DNA from: Nematostella vectensis
Taxonomy: Eukaryota > Cnidaria > Anthozoa > Actiniaria > Edwardsiidae
Assembly: GCF_932526225.1 (NCBI RefSeq)
Contig: NC_064041.1
Coordinates: 14,664,951 to 14,728,950, forward strand
Length of the DNA: 64,000 nucleotides
Reading direction: 5' to 3'
The translations under genes and the position numbers were made by a program. Positions 55,215 through 64,000 of the stretch are shown here, piece by piece; the stretch's first letter is position 1, and each line of letters starts with the position of its first letter. The notes below the pieces were generated by a model that saw nothing but the letters and a program-made list of their open reading frames with translations, did not search any database and was not told where the DNA came from.

Positions 55215-57758
55215 AGATAGTAGCAAATTTATTGTTACTTTTTTTTGTATAATGCGCACTACAGTACAATGGTGACTCAAATTGTGTACATTGACATCGG
55301 AGGTACCCTTTAGAACATATGCTCCAAAATTAAAACTGTTCCAGCTTCAACAAGCTAGAGATTATAAGGGCTGGACTACTAAATAATTCATCCCCATTTT
55401 TGGTGTTTGTGCTATACAAATTGTGTGGGTAATTGTATTCTTACCTCGTTATTTTAAAAGAACATATTCATATTGAAACTAGAGAAAGGCGAAGAAAAGG
55501 AAAACGGTTTTAGTGTAATTAAACGCAAGCACAAGTTTCAGTTACTTTATAAAACGTTGACATTTTTTTATAAATACAGGTGGAAGTAGAACAAAAGGTG
55601 TCATATATTGTTTTCTATTTCAATCTTCAATAAAATTTTGCAAGACTTTAGAAAAATTGGGGAAAGTCGGGTCATTTATTTGGTAAGGAAAAATCAATAA
55701 AAAACAACACTCTGATTTGGTGATTGAAATGTATAGGCAAATACTAATTTTAGTTATGAAAATTTTAGTTTAGATGAAGAAACTAATGTTGACAAAGCTT
55801 CCTTTTCTAAATCAATTCCTTGAAGGCTTGAACAAAAAGGCATGATATATATGCCATTCTTCAGCATTCTTATCAAGTGATTTTTTTACCTGTCTTACCT
55901 TTGGGTTGAAACCACAGTTGATTAAATTGCGACGACCTAGCCAAAGCTTGAGTCGAATTGATTTGCGTAATTAGCATAAACATACTTTAATAAAACTTTA
56001 CGGGGACTTCCTCCCTAAGACGGTGCGCTCTGATTGGTTTGCTATCTCGTGACAAAGTTGTCGCGCCAAACAATGCGTAATGAGTAAATGCTCGAAATGA
56101 AACCTGACGCAATTTACTTTACTTGATTATACAATTCATAAAACAAGACTACTGAAAAAAAAAATGAAATGAAAAGAGAAACAGTCCTACCAATACGCTT
56201 TTCGTCTTTAGTGAAGAAAATCGAATGTGTTACGATATTACTTCTCAATCAAATTATCGATTGCTAGCCGTTCTTTTTTGTTGAACGTCCGTGAAAGTAT
56301 AGCGGACGTAAACCAACGCGTATATCTGACCCAAAATATCATATCTTTTAATTTTTCATTTGGCTAAAATGAGATATCCAACAAACACCTGACGCCAAAC
56401 AGGTAGTTTTATTTTAAATGTTTTATTTTAAAAGTTTCCAGCAAGTACAATGTCTCTCTAGCAAAAAAAAAAAAAAAAAAAAAAAAAACGGGAACAGCCA
56501 GGTACTTGAAAAAACAAAAACTCCGTTCCTCTTGCTTATTACAAGTTTACTTCCGGTCGATTACGCAACAATCTCAGATGATTTCAAACGGAAAACACGA
56601 AAAATATTTAAAAATTGTAAAAGCAATGTGTCTATTGGAAGTTTTTAGTCCATTCATTCTGTGGTTTGACCACCACTAATTACAGAAATGAAAACGAGGC
56701 TGAAACCGGAAGTAGAATTATTTCGCCTGTTTACAACCCTAATTGCACCGAATTTGAAAGGATCTGAGATGGGGGTGGTACAGTCAAGATGCTTAATCAG
56801 TTATTATGAGTTACACTCTGTTGCAACATGGAGACGAGGCGGAAACTGGCAGAAATTTATTCAACTGCTTTTTTGTTTGTGTTGCACCGAATCTGAATAA
56901 TAAGACAACGATGGTACTATAAGTGCATTAAATTTAATCTATATGAGACATGACTGGCAAAACAAGATCTTTAATCAGTTATCACGGGTAAAAGAAAAAT
57001 TCCGAAAAGCTCGCGGATTTCTTTCAAAAAGAAAATTGGCTGAATAAAGCGACATAACCCATTGGTGATACGTTACATGGTGAAACTGCACGGCGTACTA
57101 TTAATCTTCAATAGCATCGTCGTTTTCTTGAGTCAGGACAGGGGAGTTTGCACAGCCAGAGCCTTTACATTGTCCACAAGCTGGCGAACATTCTAGGTTT
57201 TGTTTTCGACAGGAACATTGCTATTACTGCGATGTGTGTTAATTTGGTTGTCGGGTGCTTTGGGCAAGTCAGTCATCAAAGGCCCGAAACAAGACATAGA
57301 TTTCGATCTTTAATGAAGTGGAACCATGGCTAAAAATAAAACATATATCTTCGTCACTCCCTTCGAAATTTCAAATTGTGAACTGGAAAGTTCCGATTTC
57401 CTTTTCCCCCGTTAAGGTTTCAACTACACCGTTTTTTCTAATTTTACGCGGTGGACATCCCGGGGGCGCGAGGCTGGGGAATGTAAGTTCCCACCGTGAC
57501 TCTTATGGGCCTTTTGTTTTGGAGTCACCTGACTGTAGGTCAATCGAATGAACTATCCATCTAAACAACAACCTCTTCGTTCGTTTTGTGATTTATTTAC
57601 AAAATATTCGCGTTAGAGAATAATATTGTTTTACTAATTCCTATTCTATTCTTAACTTAAAAACGGAATTAAATGTCTGTCTACCAAATCATTCAAGGGC
57701 CCTTGATAGATCCTGGAGATTTCATCATAATTTCTAAGAAAGGGTTTCTAAGAAATCG
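54808..57758. other. 5' flank of copy 4 and intergenic sequence
   Basis: 54808-56500 is a diverged version of the 5' flank of the other copies, with a (CT)n tract at 55137-55212 and a poly-A run at 56463-56487. 56500-57758 has no recognisable gene; the dispersed repeat at 57280-57405 also occurs at 50340-50510. Confidence 0.55.
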
Positions 57759-60700
57759 TTACAAAGCCTCAGGGGACGTGGGCCTTGCTGAAAGGGGCCC
57801 TCCAACACAGTCTGCATAACCATCGTCGTCGTCAACACTAAACCCATCAAGCCCTTCCATGGCGGCTTTTAATTCTGCCTCCAGGTCCAAGTTGAGGTCC
57901 AGTCCCTCGGTGAAGTCAGGGTTTGATTCGACCTCAGGGGAGCCTGGGGGCGGTGAAGGGGATCCACGACTTTCCTTATCCTCATTCTTGTCTTCTTTGG
58001 GCTTTTCTGCCTCATCTAATCCAATTTTTTGAAGTACCGCGTCAGTTGCACCACCTTGCTGCTCCTCGCCTAAGCTTTCTGTCTTTTCTACGTTTTGTTC
58101 TGCATTCGAATCTACTAGAGTTACTGTGGGAAAATTGTTGTCCTCAGAATGGTTAGCGTCTTCGGTTACTGTACCCTCGGTTATTTGATTATTTTCCCGA
58201 AAGCTTGTCGAACCATCTTTTGCCATTACTTGCTCACAAGTGCCATCTTCTGCTATCACTTGCTCCCCTGTGCCATCTTCTGCTATCACTTGCTCCCCTG
58301 TGCCATTTTTTGCTATCACTTGCTCACCAAAGGCATCATCTGCTATCACTTGTTTGTCTGCATTGACCTGCTTAGATAACGCGACATTCTCTTCTCGAGA
58401 AACCTCGTTTTTATCAGGATCAGAGTTCTTTATCGAGTGGTCGCCTGAAGTACTCAACACCTTTGAATCCGGATCATTCGGTAAATCGTCCTTCAGATGA
58501 CTTAACTCGTTTGAAATGTCATTTAAATCTAGATTATTGGCTAAGCCTTCTTTCTCATTCGATAAGTCTACCGAGTCCTCCTCCCATTCTGCACCCACAG
58601 GAGCAAGCCTCTGCATCACACCTTCATTCCCCGTCCCATCGTAAGCAGCTATACAACTACGCTCGTCTTCTTCTCTCAAAGGCTCCAGACCTCCTACCGT
58701 GGGTTCCCCGATATTCGGAACCTCGGGCGACGGCGGCGGGGGCACAGACCCTGACCTGCTGGCAGAACTTGCTTCGTTAACTCCCATCGAGGTCGGCACC
58801 GACGCTTGCTCTTGCGAATTACTGTGCAGGGATGACTCCGACAGAACTTCAGCGACGAAGTTGTTCTTTTCAGCGGAAGGCATTCGAGGAGGGGTGCTTT
58901 TAGGGCGTGGTCTCTCGGGAGGGGCCAAGTGGAAGATCTTGATGGACTTAGGGATTGAGTTGGAGGGCGGCTGCCTTAGAGGCTTAGGGGCGTATCGCCC
59001 TGGTGTCTCCATGAACTGTAAGGGGGTTCGAGTTCGTGGCTGTCTCCAGCCTGGGATGGAGATACCCGTGCCGATAATAATCCCCTTGGTCTCCTTAGCT
59101 ATAGGGACCCGTGTAGGGGAGTTCGCGGGCATGCTGGGGTGATGCTTGTGTCGCTTTCGCCCATACAAATCGCCTTGGAACTGATCAATGATGTCTCTCG
59201 GGATATGGGTTCTACTCCCAGGGCTTGGGCTCCTTCCCCTGATGGACGGCTCGATAAGGTTCACAATCATCTTTTCCTGCGCCCAATCACTGTTACTTTG
59301 ACGAGGTGTGTCACAAGGCTCTTCCAGTGGCCCCTCGGTCAGAAACACACTCTCCGATAACTCGACCGAACGGTCCTCTTCCTGAATGATCAGCTCTTTG
59401 CCAGCAGCAATCTCCCTCCCCTCCCCCATGCTTTCCTCCGCGTCGTAAACGCTACTGAGGGTCTCCCAGCGCCGCATTTGCTTCGAGGAGTCGTCGTCTT
59501 GTGCCGAGCTGCGTCCGTACGATCCCGAGGAGTATTTGAGGCGGTCATGTGACTGGGAGGTGCGCGAGTATTGGCGGAAGTGGTCGTAAGACTTGTCCGG
59601 GCTGATTGGCGTTGGGGCAGGCGCTCGAACCGGAGACGGGGAAAACCTAAGTTAAAAGATGAGATGAGATGAGAACCTGGGGTAAAAGATGAAATGTGTA
59701 AAATAGTACAGGTGTAAAAGATAAAATGTGTAAAATATGACACGTGTAAAAGATGAAATGTGTAAAATATGACACGTGTAAAAGATAAGATGTGTAAAAT
59801 ATGACACGTGTAAAAGATGAAATGGGTAAAATATGACACGTGTAAAAGATTAGACGCGCTGGAACCAGCCACGGGGAGAACCTGGGGTAAAAGATGAAAT
59901 GTGTAAAATAGGACACGTGTAAAAGATTAAATGCGCTAGAACCAGACACGAAGGAGAACCTGGGGTAAAAGATTAAATGTGAAAAATACGACACGTGTAA
60001 AAGATTAAATGCGCTGGAACCAGACACGAAGGAGAACCTGGGGTAAAAGATTAAATGTGAAAAATACGACACGTGTAAAAGATTAAATGCGCTGGAACCA
60101 GACACGAAGGAGAACTTAGGGTAAAAGATGAAATGTGTAAAACATGACACGTGTAAGTGAAGAACATTGTCCTGTAGGTCACATGTATTCACTTTAACGG
60201 TTGCAAATGCGAAGGATAATAGTGTGATAAACTGATAGGTCTTACCTGTATGCAGAGAACTCCCTCGACATGTCATCAGATTCGTAGTAGGAATCAATCA
60301 AAGCCAGTCCCCCACTTGGTATTGTAACGTTCAGGGGGGTACGCGGACATGGTTCCTCCGTACGAGACACAGCGACAGTCAACTCCTCTCTAGGTGTACT
60401 AGTTGGACTGGGCGTGACGGGTACGAGCTCCACCGGTTCCATGGCCACACCCAGTTGAGCGAGACGGCGCGGGATAGAACTGCTGCAGTGATGGACAACA
60501 TGTTTTGGCTTTCCTTCCATTGGGATTCCTGTGGAGATAATATACACTCCGATTAAGAAGTCAACAATAAAAGACCTCGGAGAAGACTTGTAATAAATCA
60601 TTGACTGTCAAAAAAAATGGAAGTGGTCCAGATAAACACTTCGAACTAAATCCACTTGAGTCACAACAAAGTTCAATTCATCCTACAATGGAGAAACATG

Positions 60701-63693
60701 TTATTGCTAAACCATGAAATAATCTATGGATAATAACACACCCCCACAATGAGGTGTTATTTCAATATTCAAATATATAATATAAATATATATAAAACAA
60801 AAATAGTGCCATAGTATGTAATGCGTGACATGTAATGTGTGACATACCTATATTATGCATGTGTAGTGCATGACGAGCTCCGCGTGCTGTGACTTGCCCC
60901 TCCCCCTCCTTCTCCACAAGCACAAGCTGTTTCTTTCCATTATTCTCTCGCTCCTCCCCTATCTCTATCACCAAGGTTTTGTCTTCAACAGGGGGTGTAA
61001 GACTTGAGTTGATATCAACAGCAAGTTTCACACGAGAGTTATTTTCTTCAATCGCCATAGCGACTGTGGACTCAGAAGTGACAAGTTCAACTGCCTGTAT
61101 CAGGTCTGCATCGCTCTCCACAATCTTCACATGTTTTCTTGGGATTGATTGATCTTTTGGTTCAGATACTTCAGCAGTGACATCTGTCTGTGAAATATTT
61201 CTACAATCGAATAGATAATATTACTAGAGTGGCAATTGCAATCACTAAAGTTATAGTAATGGTCGCATTTCCATATCAGTTGGTCTAAATCAAGTCAGTA
61301 CAAAAACCTGTTAGTACACGACTTAATATGTACTTGACGATGAAGAGTTTTTTGTAGTTTCAATGTCAAGACTTCATCTGGATCAGAGATCGCCCATTGT
61401 GTTAGCGCCTTAGCGCCTCATTGTGTTAGCGCCTCACCTCACCTCGGCGGAAACAGGTTCAATTCCCGGTCGAGAAATGGATAGTATCTTTCTGTTTCTC
61501 AGCCCTGAATTTGACTTGATGAACAAATGTGAGCTTACTAGAAGCTTGTGTTTCTCAGTTCCAAGACATTATTATTTATTTTGAAATGAATTTATTTTTA
61601 CTTGTATTTTGAAAATGATTTTACTTTTACTTTTATTTTGAAAATGATTTTGAATCTATTTTCAATTTCATTTTTAAACGGAAAATCAATTTTATTTGAA
61701 TTTCATTTCAATTTTACGCTAAAAATATAATTTTGATGCATGAAAATGAAAAAACCATGTGGCAGCGATGGGCCACCAAACCTACGTAATAGGATTTTAA
61801 ATTTGAAGCTCCATTAAGCTTCCGGAAATGGTGCTTATATAAATCAAGTTAATTTTTTTTGGTGTTACCGCATAGTAAGGAGTGGCAATGATAGCGTAGT
61901 TATAATAAAGCAAATGGTTTATAGCTATATGTATTTCACATGCTCCATATTTATTACTATAACAATTACTACTACTGCTACAGCTAATGTATCACCGCCA
62001 CCACCGCCGCCACCACCGCCACCGCCACCACCGCCACCACCACCACCGCCGCCACCACCATCACTATTATTATCATTGTTATTATTACAAATCAAACAGT
62101 TGATTACCCTACAGTACCTTGCATTCAGTTGACGCAGGATTCCAGATAGAACTGGGCGTGGCAGATCAGCCAGGTCTTCCATCCTGTATTGTAGGAAACA
62201 AGAATCATAAAAAACAAATACAGTCTAACATTGTTACTTTGCTGCTGCAGTCTTCTCTACTGCAGAAGAATACCTTTGCACGATTCCCAAATAACACAAG
62301 GATTTTGATCTCGGGCCCATTTCACAACATTGAATTTGATTATAAGACAAACAAGTATGATTGAGTGCCTATCTGAGACATACATTTACAGAAGTTAAGG
62401 TTAATCCTCAACTTATTGTGACATTTTAGAAGTTGATTTTGTCTGACCAGGATTTTGTTGTCTTGTTATAATTGGTTCATGTCCTAGTCTAAAACAGATC
62501 AAACAGAATGAAACACAAGACTGGTTCTTACCCATATTTATCCAACTCAAGGGTTTCAACGTTGACCATCTTTGCAGGAGGTCTGTATGGTGAGTAAGGC
62601 TGACCTCCTGTGGGCGTTTTTGTAGACTTTGGACGACTCTGAGACAGAATTTCGGTAAGTTACAAAAAATACCATCTAAATTAGAATGTACATTAATAAA
62701 AATACAATTGCACAAAATGTCCATCAGGAAGTGTGAAAATGCAAGCAAAAAATTACATGCTTACAAAGATAAAAGAGCATGTGTTTTTTCAGTGTCTAAT
62801 GCAGCTTTGATTCCCTGCTATTTTGTCATGTTGTTTGCATTTATATGTATATCCCAAAATGCCTATCAAGTAAACCAGAGTCACAATTTAAGATTAATTT
62901 ACAGTCAAACCAGGTTAAATGTGCCCCCTGAATAGTGACTTCATTTTTTTTTAAATTTCAGTTGATTATTTGCCAAAAAGTGTGCAATCTTGAAACAAGT
63001 TTTCAATTTTTTAATGCAAAGTCTCATTCAAAATAGCAGAAAGAAACCGCCGTGGTTGTATTTATGAGCTGGGAAACTAAAGCCTTTATTTCCCCCCCCC
63101 CTCCTTAGTGAAGCTACTGATTTATGCAATCTTAGTGAGTGAGAACATTCCAAAAACTTGTCTCAAGAATGGAAACTTCTCAGCAAATAATCAAAAGAAA
63201 TTACAAATAATAAACTGAATAATCAGCTATAGGGGAGCAAGCTTGACCTGGTTTGACTGTAACAGTTTTAAAACGCACTGGCTTGAAAGGCTCCATAGCA
63301 GCAGGGACGAGATCTTCTGTCACGTCTTTTGGCACAATCTTCTTGGGTCCTTTTCTCACACTACCTCCACTCGAGCTACAAACACACAGTTGACAAGATG
63401 TGAAATTGTACAGAAACAGTATGTTTTCTAGAATGTCGAGGACTGGTGGGTATATACTCCACCAAAAAAATACTCATATACAGTATACCTGCATGCATAA
63501 TATGGCAACACAATCATATTTTGATTCAAATATAAACTGTTACACCTTTTGGAACTAATTTTAGCAGTAGTAGTGCTTCCCTACCCCCCCCCCCCCCTAA
63601 AATAATAATAATTTCCTCTGCTCAGGAACTACAGTGCCTAGTGAACAGTGAAGTTACAACTTACCTTCTACTTGATGAGCGTCTTTTTCTCTT
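57759..63693 (-). CDS. Multi-exon gene for an acidic low-complexity protein (3' part)
   Basis: Large last exon 57759-59646 (acceptor TTAACTTAG). Upstream exons: 60246-60528, 60848-61187, 62118-62183, 62532-62638, 63248-63375 and 63665-63693; the gene continues past the right edge. Phases agree for 60848-61187/60246-60528/last exon, for 63665/63248 and for 62532/62118. They do not match between 62118 and 61187 or between 63248 and 62638, so exons or splice sites are missing there. The protein is Ser/Pro/Glu-rich and probably disordered. It has a basic start (KRKRRSSS), a PPAKMVNVETLELDKYG region, MEDLADLPRPVLSGILRQLN, a proline-rich part (RPRPKSTPPRMPS), a repeated GEQVIAEDGT decapeptide (58200-58350), and an acidic C terminus (VDDDDGYADC). 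I do not recognise the family. Confidence 0.65.
59650..60165. repeat. Intronic minisatellite (GTGTAAAAGATGAAAT units)
   Basis: Units of about 31 bp containing AATATGACACGTGTAAAAGA, then longer composite units of about 100 bp with GCGCTGGAACCAGACACG. They fill the intron before the large last exon. The repeat contributes a spurious 216-codon frame. Confidence 0.9.
61188..62117. other. Intron region, one exon probably missing
   Basis: Phase mismatch between the flanking exons implies an unrecognised exon here. The stretch contains AT-rich TTTTATTTGAA-like runs, a partial GCGCCTCA tandem repeat near 61405-61440, and a (CCR)n tract at 61996-62060. Confidence 0.4.
61996..62060. repeat. (CCA/CCG)n trinucleotide repeat
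   Basis: About 21 units of CCR in an intron. The polyproline and polyglycine open frames across it are not genes. Confidence 0.9.
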
Positions 63694-64000
63694 CTAAAAA
63701 AAAAAATCTTTGTTTGTTCTTTTATTCTTTAACAAAAACAAGGTTCCATCCCTTGGTTCGCTTTATTAACCTTTAATTTGAACTAATGTAATGCCCAATG
63801 GTGTTACAGAGGTCGACTCATTGATACATAGTCCTAACACAAACCACAGCTCACTAGTAGCCCAGGCTCTATATACGCCCCAATGAATAATCAAGTCAAG
63901 GCCATCTTTTAATTCTATTGCATTTACTGTAATTTCAAAAGAAAGCCTTAGAGCTTTTAATTGTAGCATATCGAACCTGGACTTTCTAGCACCCTTAGTT

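Noticed and set aside
59647-60297. 216-codon Phe/Leu/His-rich frame
   Set aside because: It is generated by the intronic GTGTAAAAGATGAAAT minisatellite between two supported exons.
61434-61470. GGTTCAATTCCCGGTCGAGA, like a tRNA B box
   Set aside because: No matching A box or cloverleaf could be fitted, and there are no flanking arms; at most a degraded tRNA-derived SINE fragment.

Overview
The window looks like nuclear DNA of an animal, most probably an anthozoan cnidarian (sea anemone or coral type). The evidence is split genes with GT-AG introns, a tandem family of secreted PAN/apple plus fibrinogen-like proteins, a MULE/SWIM transposase relic, a CR1/L2-like non-LTR retrotransposon fragment, large minisatellite arrays and many short inverted-repeat elements. 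The species assignment is inference.

Layout. The left 56 kb is built from a tandemly duplicated module. Four copies of one minus-strand gene (signal peptide, apple domain, short fibrinogen-like domain; seven coding exons of matching size) lie at 450-1032 (5' exons only, the rest off the left edge), 9552-14010 (complete, 291 aa), 20331-35555 (disrupted) and 52122-54807 (complete, 291 aa, most diverged). Arrays of a 37-bp satellite separate the first three copies (2621-3041, 4885-8085, 15556-18475, and 37230-38401 in inverted orientation). A terminal-inverted-repeat element occurs at 3042-4884 (truncated) and inverted at 38402-40768. An intact three-exon acyl-CoA synthetase gene is at 40849-43093, and a fragment of its last exon was copied to 18476-18766. 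From 43.1 to 51 kb come fold-back elements, a broken MULE transposase gene and a 750-bp retrozyme-like element with two hammerhead ribozymes. The right end (57759 to the edge) holds the 3' part of a multi-exon minus-strand gene for a long acidic, low-complexity protein that I do not recognise.

The main find is a complete 9,764-bp mobile element at 20696-30459, in the last intron of the third gene copy. It has roughly 0.5-kb terminal inverted repeats, a perfect 6-bp target duplication (AAGGTC), and much higher G+C than its surroundings. The empty target site is preserved in the paralogous intron near 9910. Its plus strand carries a spliced gene with a 60-nt intron, small membrane-protein ORFs, an A32-like packaging ATPase and an rve integrase. 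Its minus strand carries one long gene with a Cys-rich N terminus, a protein-primed family-B DNA polymerase, an SF1 helicase and an HNH domain. The two gene sets converge with abutting stop codons (TGATCA at 25984-25989). This is a compact Maverick/Polinton-type (virus-like) element without a recognisable full-length major capsid gene. The copy is decayed: the polymerase and integrase genes both carry frameshifts, and the polymerase also in-frame stops.

The second notable find is the element at 49461-50210. It has an 11-bp target duplication, an 89-bp inverted copy of its own 3' end, and two 354-bp-spaced units that each contain a full type I hammerhead core. This is the architecture of Penelope-related retrozymes.
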